47,367 nt of DNA from Anaerolineae bacterium (GTDB lineage: Bacteria; Chloroflexota; Anaerolineae; JAAYZQ01): assembly GCA_016929795.1 (NCBI GenBank), contig JAFGIA010000057.1, positions 1 through 47,367 of the forward strand, read 5' to 3'. The position numbers and the translations under genes are program-made. Below the pieces are notes generated by a model. The model was not told the origin of the DNA. It did not search any database and worked only from the letters and a program-made list of their open reading frames with translations. Position 1 is the first letter of the stretch. Every line of letters begins with the position of its first letter. This document shows positions 34,657-42,366 of this stretch, piece after piece.

Positions 34657-35106
34657 TCACACCTCCTGCACGAAATCCACAGGGTTAATCAAGTGCACAG
34701 ATATCACTCCCTGTTCCTTCAAGCGTTGTCCCTGCCGTACTAGCTGATCGTCACAAGTGACCAGGTAATCGCAACCGGATATCTCGGAGATGGCCAAGTG
34801 CAGTGCATCTCGACCTCGAATCTGATGTGTCTCGGACAAGGTTAGAGCCAACTCTCTGATAGATTCGTCCGGCTCAATAGTGGCCTTGCAGCACCTAGAC
34901 AGGTATTGAACGAACTCACGGCGCTCCTGGACAGGATCGCGATTGTTCTCATAGTCCAGCACAAACGACCAACGGGCAGATAGCTGACCATCGTCGATCA
35001 GGGCAAAGATCATCGTGATGGCGACGGTCTCCAGGTGGATGCGCATCTGCCGCTGGTCATCAAAAGGCCGCTTGTAGATGTTCATGTCGAGGTAGAGCGT
35101 TGGCAT
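34657..35106 (-). CDS. PIN-domain ribonuclease, probable type II toxin
   Basis: This 149-aa protein is a PIN-fold, Mg2+-dependent RNase candidate. The acidic residues fit the family: D7 in LYLDMNIYKRPF, a mid-protein Glu near residue 53, D100 in GRDALHLA and D119 in YLVTCDDQL. The frame stays open to 35148, but the ATG at 35106 has GGAG 8 bases upstream and starts the domain directly. In VapC-like systems the toxin cleaves RNA until an antitoxin blocks it. Here the toxin gene comes first and the likely antitoxin second, the reverse of the common vapBC order. Confidence 0.82.
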   Translation of the reverse strand: MPTLYLDMNIYKRPFDDQRQMRIHLETVAITMIFALIDDGQLSARWSFVLDYENNRDPVQERREFVQYLSRCCKATIEPDESIRELALTLSETHQIRGRDALHLAISEISGCDYLVTCDDQLVRQGQRLKEQGVISVHLINPVDFVQEV

Positions 35107-35280
35107 CTTTTTCTCTCCCCCCTGCTTGGCTGGTATCCAATGGGCCACGATACCATTATACCTGAGAAGCGCCCGGGAAGCAAAGGTATGAATGTAACCG
35201 GAACCCTCCGGATCGTGAGCGGCGCTGAAAAACCCTGAACAGGATCACAAACCGTTCTTAACAACTTTTGAACATAGGTG

Positions 35281-35289
35281 TGCTATTCT
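35281..35289 (+). promoter_or_regulatory. Extended -10 promoter candidate for the Lcl-ASST exoprotein gene
   Basis: TGCTATTCT fits the extended -10 pattern TGnTATnnT and lies 47 bases before the ATG at 35336. No well-spaced -35 box is present; TTGAAC at 35268 is too close. The surrounding 60 bases are AT-rich compared with the rest of the window, which supports a promoter here. Confidence 0.4.
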
Positions 35290-35335
35290 TCTACTTATCA
35301 AGACACAGGCACAGCACAGTGTGGAGGAGGCTCAA

Positions 35336-38164
35336 ATGGTCCAGAAGCTGTTCATTTTCGTGATCGTGATCGGGCTAGCGATGTCGATCCTGGCAGGGGT
35401 TGGCCTAGCAGGATCGGGCAACCGCAGAACCACGGTACAGCAGACGATGACGTACCCGGTGGCGGACACGGGACAGGTGACCTGCTATAGTGATGCCGGG
35501 CTGGAGATTGCCTGCCCGGCAGAGGGGCAGGCGTTTTACGGGCAGGACGCGCAGCACACGGGCAACGCACCGAGCTACACAGACAACGGCGACGGCACCG
35601 TGACGGACAATGTCACGGGCTTGATGTGGCAGCAGAGCCCGGACATGGATGGGGATGGCGACATTGACACCGCCGACAAGATGACTTTCGACGAGGCAGT
35701 CGCTGCCGCCGATGACTTGGGCCTGGCGGGCTATGACGACTGGCGGCTGCCGACGATCAAGGAGCTCTACTCGCTGATCCTGTTCAGCGGCACAGACCCG
35801 AGCGGGTGTGCGACAGCCGCGTCCTGCCCGGACATTGTGCCATTCCTCGACACGGACTATTTTGAATTTGCATATGGCGACACCGACGCGGGCGAGCGCC
35901 TGATCGACGCGCAGTACTGGTCGAGCACCGAGTACGTGGGCACGACGATGAACGGTGTCGCGACGGCGTTCGGCGTCAATTTCGCCGACGGCCGGATCAA
36001 GGGCTACCCATCAGAGCCGGCAGGGCCTCCCGGGCACGAGTTCACAATGACTGCATTCGTGCGCTATGTGCGCGGCAATGCGGAGTATGGGATCAACGAT
36101 TTCGTCGACAACGGCGATGGCACGATCACGGATCAGGCGACAGGGCTGATGTGGGCGCAGGATGACAGCGGCACCGGGTTGAACTGGGAGGAGGCGCTGG
36201 CCTGGGTGGCGCAAAAGAACGCCGAGGGCTACCTGGGCTATGACGACTGGCGGCTGCCGGATGCAAAGGAGCTGCAGAGCATCGTGGGCTATACCCGGGC
36301 GCCGGCGGTCACAAGCTCGGCAGCGATCGAGCCCATATTCAATACCACGCCTATCATCGACGAGGGCGGTGAGACAAACTGGGCTTTTTACTGGACGAGC
36401 ACCACTCACGCGAATTGGACGGCGGTCCCCGGTCCGTTCGGTGTCTATGTCGCGTTTGGCGAGGCGCTGGGCTGGATGCAGCCCCCGACGGGAGGCGACT
36501 ATATGCTGCTGGACGTGCACGGGGCCGGTGCACAGCGCAGCGACCCGAAGAGCGGCGACCCCGCAAACTGGCCGTACGGCAACGGGCCGCAGGGCGACGT
36601 GGTGCGCATTTACAATTTTGTGCGGCTGGTGCGTGATGTGGACCAACCCGTCACACCCACAGAGACACCGACGCCCACACCAACCATCACTCCCACCGCG
36701 ATGCCGACCGACAGCGCCCCCAGGGCACCACACATGATCTATTTACCGCTGGCCCTGAAAATGTACATCACCAGCCACAGTCCCGCGCTCACCTCCACGC
36801 CTGCCGCTACCCCCACAAGCGCTGCCACCGGCTACATCCTGTTCGCGCCGCTGGACGAGACGACGACGTACCTGATCGACGACGCGGGCGAGACCATCTT
36901 TGCGTGGCCCAGCAGCTACCGCCCGGGCAACAGTGTTTACTTGCTGGAGAACGGCAGCCTGCTGCACACGGGCAACACCGGTTCGGCCAGCTTTGACGTG
37001 GGGGGCGCGGGAGGTATCGTCGAAGAGATCGGACCCGATGGCACAGTCCTCGCGTCTTTTGCGCACGACACGGCGCAGGGGCGCCTGCACCACGACGTCG
37101 AGCCGTTGCCAAATGGCAATGTGCTGATGTTGGCATGGGAGCTCAAGAGCGGTGCCGAAGCGATCGCCGCCGGCCGCAACCCAGGCCTGCTCGCCGACGG
37201 CGAGGTGTGGCCCGACACGGTGATCGAAGTAGACATGGCGACGGGGAAGGTGGTGTGGGAATGGCACGCATGGGATCACCTGGTGCAGCAGTACGACGCG
37301 GGGCAGGCGAACTATGGCCTCGTGGCCGACCACCCGGAGCTGATCGACGTCAACTACTATGGCCCGGGGGCGCCATCGGGTGACGCGGACTGGATGCACA
37401 CCAACGCGATCGACTATAATACCGACCTCGACCAGATCCTGCTCAGCGTGCGCTCCCTTAGCGAAATCTGGGTGATCGACCACAGCACGACGACGGCTGA
37501 GGCGGCCGGACACACAGGTGGACACAGCGGCATGGGCGGCGACCTGCTCTACCGGTGGGGCAACCCGGCGGCGTACGGAGCCGGCGACGCTGCCGACCAG
37601 CAGTTGTTTGTGCAGCATGACGCGCAGTGGATCCCTGATGGCTACCCTGGCGCGGGCAACATCCTGATCTTTAACAACGGCACGGGGCGGTCCGGGGGCA
37701 ACTATTCGTCTGTGGACGAGATCATCCCCCCCGTGGATGCCGCCGGAAACTACATAGGCGATGGACCAGCGTCTGCCGCGTGGACCTACACCGCCGCCAT
37801 CCCCACCAGCTTCTACGCGGCAAACATCTCGGGCGCGCAGCGGCTGCCGGATGGAAGCACGCTGGTGTGCGACGGGCCGGCAGGGGAGATGTTTGTCGTG
37901 ACGCCCGGCGGCCAGGTGACGTGGACGTTTGACTATGGGCACCATCCGATCTTTCGGGCAACCTATTACGCGGCCGATTATGCAGGGCTGATCGAGTTGA
38001 TCGACATCCTGAACAACGTGGCGGTGGGCGAGCTGCCGGCGCTCCTGGAGCCGGTGCTCGACGTCGAGGGCGCGCTGTACGGGCTGGCGCTGGACCCGTT
38101 CTGGCTGCCGGCGGCGCCGCCGAACCAACCCGTGGCGGAACGGCCGCTGATGGAGAAGCTGTAG
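35336..38164 (+). CDS. Exported fusion: two DUF1566/Lcl domains, Thr/Pro linker, internal YLPL motif, arylsulfotransferase-like domain
   Basis: This 942-aa protein starts at ATG 35336 after GGAGGAGG; a GTG at 35321 would also be in frame but lies in that site. A signal peptide covers residues 4-26. Two DUF1566 (Lcl C-terminal-like) domains follow (about 60-245 and 250-435), each with NGDGT(V/I)TD, TGLMW and GYDDWRLP. A Thr/Pro linker (about 437-465) leads to IYLPLALK at 468-475, the same motif that ends other exoproteins in this window. Residues about 499-925 form an ASST-like propeller with DWMHTNAI (H688), SEIWVIDHST, RWGNP and QHDAQWIP (H761), which in ASST enzymes would transfer sulfate between phenols. 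Whether this one is catalytic is uncertain. Confidence 0.85.
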   Translation: MVQKLFIFVIVIGLAMSILAGVGLAGSGNRRTTVQQTMTYPVADTGQVTCYSDAGLEIACPAEGQAFYGQDAQHTGNAPSYTDNGDGTVTDNVTGLMWQQSPDMDGDGDIDTADKMTFDEAVAAADDLGLAGYDDWRLPTIKELYSLILFSGTDPSGCATAASCPDIVPFLDTDYFEFAYGDTDAGERLIDAQYWSSTEYVGTTMNGVATAFGVNFADGRIKGYPSEPAGPPGHEFTMTAFVRYVRGNAEYGINDFVDNGDGTITDQATGLMWAQDDSGTGLNWEEALAWVAQKNAEGYLGYDDWRLPDAKELQSIVGYTRAPAVTSSAAIEPIFNTTPIIDEGGETNWAFYWTSTTHANWTAVPGPFGVYVAFGEALGWMQPPTGGDYMLLDVHGAGAQRSDPKSGDPANWPYGNGPQGDVVRIYNFVRLVRDVDQPVTPTETPTPTPTITPTAMPTDSAPRAPHMIYLPLALKMYITSHSPALTSTPAATPTSAATGYILFAPLDETTTYLIDDAGETIFAWPSSYRPGNSVYLLENGSLLHTGNTGSASFDVGGAGGIVEEIGPDGTVLASFAHDTAQGRLHHDVEPLPNGNVLMLAWELKSGAEAIAAGRNPGLLADGEVWPDTVIEVDMATGKVVWEWHAWDHLVQQYDAGQANYGLVADHPELIDVNYYGPGAPSGDADWMHTNAIDYNTDLDQILLSVRSLSEIWVIDHSTTTAEAAGHTGGHSGMGGDLLYRWGNPAAYGAGDAADQQLFVQHDAQWIPDGYPGAGNILIFNNGTGRSGGNYSSVDEIIPPVDAAGNYIGDGPASAAWTYTAAIPTSFYAANISGAQRLPDGSTLVCDGPAGEMFVVTPGGQVTWTFDYGHHPIFRATYYAADYAGLIELIDILNNVAVGELPALLEPVLDVEGALYGLALDPFWLPAAPPNQPVAERPLMEKL

Positions 38165-38298
38165 CAGAATGAAGCGTGGGCGAACTACTATTTGTGTGCG
38201 CTGGACGAGATGCTCGACGCCGGGTGGGGCGAATGCCTGTGAGGGGAGTAGTTACAGAGTTTATTTGCCGACGGTGGTGCGATAGATGCCTGCCGACA

Positions 38299-38374
38299 GG
38301 TGCCTGGCATTCTCCCGGCACCCACTCGGCCGCTGTGCCGGCGTGGCCCGGCGGGCGGGAGAGTGCCAGGCACC
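38299..38374. repeat. REP-like inverted repeat
   Basis: GGTGCCTGGCATTCTCCCG (38299-38317) and CGGGAGAGTGCCAGGCACC (38356-38374) pair over 19 bp with one mismatch that becomes a G-U pair in RNA. A second stem, CGGCAC/GTGCCG, lies inside. The GTGCCTGGCA core resembles repetitive extragenic palindromes mobilised by RAYT (REP-associated) transposases in many bacteria; no RAYT gene is in the window. A small similar hairpin, GGTGC-ATG-GCACC, is at 45230-45242. Confidence 0.65.
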
Positions 38375-38408
38375 ACGAGCGTTGTGGGTAATCATCGCCA
38401 AGATAGGA

Positions 38409-38437
38409 TTGACGGTGGATGCGCAAGGGTGTACAAT
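38409..38437 (+). promoter_or_regulatory. Sigma70-like promoter of the two-component operon
   Basis: TTGACG (38409-38414) and TACAAT (38432-38437) are 17 bases apart. The start of transcription would be near 38444, 25 bases before the response regulator ATG. Confidence 0.75.
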
Positions 38438-38468
38438 AGGCGCATCGACGCACGGGGTGAGAGAAACG

Positions 38469-39161
38469 ATGGCCAAGACCGTCCTGGTGGTGGACGACAA
38501 GGTGGGCGTGCGCAAGCTGGTGCAAGAGTACCTGACACAGGAAGGGTTCCGCGTGGTGACGGCGGCGGACGGGCGTGAGGCGCTGTTCGCCGCCCGCCAC
38601 GAAAAGCCTGACCTGATCCTGCTCGACCTGATGATGCCCGAAATGGGCGGTTATGACTTTTTGCGCGTCTATACGCGGGAAGCGGACACGCCGGTGATCG
38701 TCCTCACCGCCAAAGTGGAAGAATCGGACAAGGTGCTGGGGTTGGAGCTGGGCGCCGACGACTATGTGACCAAACCCTTTTCGATGCGCGAGTTGGTGGC
38801 ACGCATCCGATCCGTCCTGCGCCGCATGGATAAGGCGACACACGCGCCCGAAGTGTTGCGCGCCGTTGGCATCACGCTCGACCGGGGAACGCGCCAGGTG
38901 ACGGTGGGCGCACAAGCCGTGAGCCTCACGCCCACTGAGTTTGACCTGCTAGCCACCCTGATGTCGGCGCCCGGGCGCGTCTTTTCCCGCGCCGAGCTGC
39001 TCACTGAGCTACAGGGCATCGCCTTTGAGGGCATCGAGCGCACCGTGGACGTCCACGTTCGCAATTTGCGTCTCAAGATCGAGCCAGACCCGGGCAACCC
39101 ACGCTATGTGGAGACGGTGTTTGGCGTCGGCTATCGCTTCTGTGTAGACGTGGGCCGATAG
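38469..39161 (+). CDS. OmpR/PhoB-family response regulator
   Basis: This 230-aa protein has a receiver domain (residues 1-120) with the phosphorylation site D53 in LLLDLMMPEMGG, acidic D9/D10, T80 and K102, followed by an OmpR-type winged helix (about 130-228) with LTPTEFDLLATL and VDVHVRNLRLKI. Phosphorylation by the adjacent kinase would control DNA binding. The frame is open upstream into the REP-like repeat, but the ATG at 38469, 25 bases after the predicted transcription start, gives the exact receiver N-terminus. The kinase gene begins 2 bases after its stop codon. Confidence 0.95.
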   Translation: MAKTVLVVDDKVGVRKLVQEYLTQEGFRVVTAADGREALFAARHEKPDLILLDLMMPEMGGYDFLRVYTREADTPVIVLTAKVEESDKVLGLELGADDYVTKPFSMRELVARIRSVLRRMDKATHAPEVLRAVGITLDRGTRQVTVGAQAVSLTPTEFDLLATLMSAPGRVFSRAELLTELQGIAFEGIERTVDVHVRNLRLKIEPDPGNPRYVETVFGVGYRFCVDVGR

Positions 39162-39162
39162 G

Positions 39163-40590
39163 GTGTCGCCGGTGACCCGCTCCCTGTCCTTCAAGCTGGT
39201 GCTCGCCTTCCTGCTGGTGAGCATCGCCGGTGCTGCCCTGACCACCCTCTTTGCGCGATGGACCACGATTCGTGAGTTCGACGCGCTGGTGCAGGAGCAG
39301 GTGCAAGGGGATTTTTTGTCAGACGTGACCGCCTACTATGAAACCCACGGCTCATGGCAAGGTGCGCGGGAGTACTTTCGTCCTGCGGCGGCTGCGCAGG
39401 CACCACCGCTCCCAATGGACGAACCGCCGCCAGGTCGAATCCCACCCCGGCAGCAACCACAGCGGTCAAGCTACGTCTTTGCCCTGGCGGCTGTGGATGG
39501 GACCGAGGCTGGTGGCCGTATTGTACTGCCAGCCGGCCCGTATCGCTATGGTGAGGTGGTGCCCGCCCCCGACCTGGCACAGGGCATCGAGGTTGAAGTG
39601 GATGGCCAGGTTGTCGGGGTAGCGCTCCTCACTGGCGAGGCGCCAGAGCTTTCGCCACATGAGGAGCGATACCTGGCGCGTACAGAGCGCTCCACCTTCT
39701 ATGCGGCGCTGGCGGCGACGCTCGTCGCCCTGGCGCTGGGCGTATTTCTGGCGCGCCGGCTCACCCTCCCCGTGCGCGAGCTGACGGCTGCCACGCGGGC
39801 CCTGTCGCGCGGCGAGATGCAGCAGCAGGTGCCCGTCCGCTCGCGCGATGAGTTGGGCGAGCTGGCCGCTTCGTTCAACCAGATGAGCGCCGACCTGGCG
39901 CGGGCGGTCGAGCTGCGCCGCGAGATGACAGCCGACATCGCCCACGATCTGCGCACGCCACTGACGGTGATGGCCGGCTACCTGGAAGCGCTGCGCGACG
40001 GGGTGCTCCCACCCAGCCCGGAGCGCTTTGAGACGATGCACCAGGAGGCACAGCACCTGCGCCGGCTGGTGGAGGACCTGCGCACCCTATCACTGGCCGA
40101 CGCGGGCGAGCTGGCACTCAACCGCACAGCCGTATCCCCACAGATCCTGCTAGGACAGGCAGCCGCGGCATATGGGCACCAGGCTGCTCAGCAGGGCGTC
40201 GGGTTAGAGGTGGATATGGGTGCCGGACTACCCGCCGTCTATGCCGACCTGGACCGGATGGCCCAGGTGTTGGGCAATCTGATCGGCAACGCGCTGCGCC
40301 ACACGCCGGCAGGAGGGCGGATCCGCCTGGTGGCGGCACACAAAGGCGGCAAGGTGCTGCTCCAAGTGCACGACACGGGCGGGGGCATCAGCGCTGACGA
40401 TCTGCCCCACGTGTTCGATCGTTTCTATCGTGGCAGCGAGGCTCGAGAGGGAGATGGGAGCGAGTCTGGGCTGGGCCTGGCGATTGCCCGATCGATCGTC
40501 GAATTGCACGGCGGCACGATTTCCGTCGAGAGTATCGTGGGCAAGGGAACGACGTTTACGATCTCGGTGCCAGCAGATCTTCGATCTTGA
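39163..40590 (+). CDS. Membrane sensor histidine kinase
   Basis: This 475-aa kinase is the partner of the upstream response regulator. Transmembrane helices cover about residues 8-30 and 173-195, enclosing an outside sensor domain of about 140 residues with a Pro-rich stretch (PPLPMDEPPPGRIPPRQQP). A HAMP domain (about 195-248) leads to the HisKA domain with the phosphorylated H261 in IAHDLRTPLTV, then the ATPase with NALRHTP (N box), DTGGGIS (G1) and GLGLAIARSIV (G2). The start is GTG 39163, 2 bases after the regulator stop; GTG 39172 is an alternative. Its 3' end overlaps the convergent unknown gene by 35 bases. The signal is unknown. Confidence 0.92.
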   Translation: MSPVTRSLSFKLVLAFLLVSIAGAALTTLFARWTTIREFDALVQEQVQGDFLSDVTAYYETHGSWQGAREYFRPAAAAQAPPLPMDEPPPGRIPPRQQPQRSSYVFALAAVDGTEAGGRIVLPAGPYRYGEVVPAPDLAQGIEVEVDGQVVGVALLTGEAPELSPHEERYLARTERSTFYAALAATLVALALGVFLARRLTLPVRELTAATRALSRGEMQQQVPVRSRDELGELAASFNQMSADLARAVELRREMTADIAHDLRTPLTVMAGYLEALRDGVLPPSPERFETMHQEAQHLRRLVEDLRTLSLADAGELALNRTAVSPQILLGQAAAAYGHQAAQQGVGLEVDMGAGLPAVYADLDRMAQVLGNLIGNALRHTPAGGRIRLVAAHKGGKVLLQVHDTGGGISADDLPHVFDRFYRGSEAREGDGSESGLGLAIARSIVELHGGTISVESIVGKGTTFTISVPADLRS

Positions 40591-41254
40591 CCAACTGTTC
40601 CGGCCACAGCCCCTGCTCCTTCAGCCACTCCCTCTCACCGCGCAGGACCTCATCCAATTTGTGGTAAAAGCGTTGCGCGCCCGACGAGCCCCCATGCTCG
40701 ACGAGTATCGAATGCACCGCCGCCACGTACGTTTCGAGCGGGTCGACCTCTGCCAGCCGGCGCAAGAACCCTTGCTCGTCACCGTGCCACCGCGCCGCTG
40801 CCTCGGCAATGCGACACTCGGTCTCGGAAGCCACCTCGTCACACCACGTCTCGCGCAGCGGGTCCACCGACAGCACCGGTGCCGGCGAGCGCAGGGCATA
40901 GATCCTCGTCTCGGGCCAATCCTCCATCGTCAGGGTGCCACCGTAGGTAAAGAACTCGGTGCGCTCGCCGTGGCGGTCGCTCAGCAATACGCGGCCAGGG
41001 CACACGCGGTCGGAGGGCAACCACCCTGAACGGCGCGTCAGCTCCTTCCAGCTAGCCATGCCCCACAGGTCGCGCAGGCGCAGTGTCACCTCCTCAGGAT
41101 CAAAGTGCTCCTCTGTCGGCTCGGCGCGGATCGCCACCACCAGCCCCAGCGCGCCAGAACAGCCGGGGTAGGTTGCCGGCAGCAGGCGGTAGCCAAACCC
41201 TGCCATAAACTCGGCCCAAGATCCGTCAGCCCCGGGCTGTACGTCACCGTCCAT
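40556..41254 (-). CDS. Protein of unknown function
   Basis: This 232-aa protein is not recognised. The ATG at 41254, with GGGAGGG upstream, is preferred over the ATG at 41290, which would lie inside the preceding gene. The sequence has many Trp and acidic residues, with WGMASWKELTRRSGWLPS and LPSDRVCPGRVLLSDRHGER in the middle, and a helical C-terminus (YHKLDEVLRGEREWLKEQG). No signal peptide or membrane segment is present, so it is probably cytoplasmic. It lies 17 bases after the GDT1-like gene in a minus-strand operon, and its last 35 bases overlap the histidine kinase gene on the other strand. Confidence 0.7.
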   Translation of the reverse strand: MDGDVQPGADGSWAEFMAGFGYRLLPATYPGCSGALGLVVAIRAEPTEEHFDPEEVTLRLRDLWGMASWKELTRRSGWLPSDRVCPGRVLLSDRHGERTEFFTYGGTLTMEDWPETRIYALRSPAPVLSVDPLRETWCDEVASETECRIAEAAARWHGDEQGFLRRLAEVDPLETYVAAVHSILVEHGGSSGAQRFYHKLDEVLRGEREWLKEQGLWPEQLVKIEDLLAPRS

Positions 41255-41271
41255 CGGTCCCTCCCTGCAGT

Positions 41272-41550
41272 TCATAGCTTGTCGAACCACATGAGCACAC
41301 CCATCACCACGAACCCGCCGGCCGCGATCTTGCGCAGCGTTGCCTCAGGGATAACACGCGTCAGCAGCTCGCCACCGAGGACGCCTAGCGCAGTCACAGC
41401 GACCAAGGCGAGGGCGGCACCAAGGAAAACCCACAGCGGGGCCTTATGCTTGGCGGTCATGCTGATCACTGCAAGCTGGGTCTTGTCACCCAGCTCAGCG
41501 ATAAAGAGCAGGGCAAAGGTGGAAAAGAGTACTTTGAGTCCTTCAGGCAT
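41272..41550 (-). CDS. Half-size UPF0016/GDT1-family membrane protein
   Basis: This 92-aa protein has the UPF0016 (TMEM165/GDT1/MneA) signature ELGDKTQL at residues 19-26, the acidic site that binds Mn2+ or Ca2+ in the family. Hydropathy suggests three membrane helices. Most members have two such repeats (about 190 aa); this one has a single repeat, so it would need to dimerise to make a full transporter. The open frame reaches 41712, but the ATG at 41550 has GGAG 6 bases upstream, whereas the ATG at 41562 has no site. With the ZIP gene in the same operon, a role in manganese or other divalent-cation balance is likely. Confidence 0.85.
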   Translation of the reverse strand: MPEGLKVLFSTFALLFIAELGDKTQLAVISMTAKHKAPLWVFLGAALALVAVTALGVLGGELLTRVIPEATLRKIAAGGFVVMGVLMWFDKL

Positions 41551-41620
41551 ACGTGTCTCCATGAATTGAGTTGGTTGATTGGCCAAGCTTGCCCCCGCTC
41601 CCCCTTCAAGGGGAGGAAAG

Positions 41621-42310
41621 TTAGCGGACCCACCACCGGAATTGGTAGCGGGCCGGGTAGATTTCGGATAGGGCCTCACCTTCGAACGGCTCGCCGTGCC
41701 CCACGAGCACACGCCTCGGCGCCAGCGCGCGCACGCGCTCGTAGCTTTGGTCCCACGCCGCGCGATCCATCAGGTAGAGCGGCCGGCTCGGGACCGTATA
41801 GTTCACGAACAGGTCACCGGCGAGCAGGTCACGCTCCCCCGTCAGCACCCCCAAATGCTCCGGCGAGTGGCCCGGCAGCAGTATCGTGCTTGCGTCGATG
41901 CCATGGGGGGACAGGTCGGTGTCACCATCAAGCAGCACGTCAGCGTGAAGCGGCTGGAAGTAGACGAACGGAGCCAGGAGGAGGTAGGCCCAGCGGACCA
42001 CACTGCCACGCAGCGTGCCGGCAGGCGGGATAGCGTTACGCCGGTCGCGGCTAAAGGCCGCTGCATTGGGATGCGCTGCCAGAGGGGCGCCGCACCAGGC
42101 GTGCAGGTCGAGGGCGGCGCCATAGTGGTCCAGGTGGCCATGCGTGACCAAGATGAGCGTGACGTCTGCCGCTGGTATGCCTGCCGCCTCAATGCCGGCG
42201 ATCACGTGCTTGCCGCCGCCTGGCGGCCCTGGATCTACCACTACCACCCCACTCTGTCCGCGCAGCAGGTAGCAGTTTGTTGGCCCCGTCTGAATCCGAC
42301 CGATCTCCAT
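41621..42310 (-). CDS. Metallo-beta-lactamase-fold hydrolase
   Basis: This 229-aa protein belongs to the MBL superfamily (glyoxalase II/RNase Z-like hydrolases). The metal-binding HxHxDH motif is THGHLDHYG (H57, H59, D61, H62), followed by a later His in LLPGHSPEH, the bridging Asp in LLAGDLF and the final His in VLVGHGEPF. The substrate is unknown; two metal ions, usually zinc, would be bound. The frame reaches 42361, but the ATG at 42310, with AAAGGG upstream, leaves a palindromic repeat outside the coding region and is the better start. Confidence 0.88.
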   Translation of the reverse strand: MEIGRIQTGPTNCYLLRGQSGVVVVDPGPPGGGKHVIAGIEAAGIPAADVTLILVTHGHLDHYGAALDLHAWCGAPLAAHPNAAAFSRDRRNAIPPAGTLRGSVVRWAYLLLAPFVYFQPLHADVLLDGDTDLSPHGIDASTILLPGHSPEHLGVLTGERDLLAGDLFVNYTVPSRPLYLMDRAAWDQSYERVRALAPRRVLVGHGEPFEGEALSEIYPARYQFRWWVR

Positions 42311-42324
42311 CTCGGCCCTTTCAG

Positions 42325-42359
42325 GGAAGGCTGGAAGGTTGGCAACCTTCCAGCTTTCC
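42325..42359. repeat. Palindromic repeat between ZIP and MBL genes
   Basis: GGAAGGCTGGAAGGTT (42325-42340) and AACCTTCCAGCTTTCC (42344-42359) form a 16-bp stem with one G-T pair and a GGC loop. It lies just after the ZIP stop codon and just before the MBL ribosome-binding site. It looks like a dispersed palindromic repeat or an RNA-processing element. Confidence 0.6.
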
Positions 42360-42366
42360 ACTCTTC

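Larger units (their letters stand above)
38165..38468. other. Intergenic region with in-frame tail remnant, REP-like hairpin and promoter
   Basis: This 304-base gap holds three things. Codons 38165-38239 continue the exoprotein frame past its TAG and read as plausible protein (EAWANYYLCALDEMLDAGWG) before a TGA. A REP-like inverted repeat lies at 38299-38374. A consensus-like promoter for the response regulator lies at 38409-38437. Confidence 0.7.

Noticed and set aside
36743..38128. A 461-codon open frame on the minus strand opposite the ASST-like domain
   Set aside because: The plus strand encodes conserved ASST motifs, and the antisense product is Arg/Val/His-rich and without recognisable features.
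38162..38242. Stop-codon recoding (TAG read as an amino acid)
   Set aside because: Other genes here end in TAG without protein-like continuation, so a genetic-code change is not supported; truncation or a remnant is simpler.
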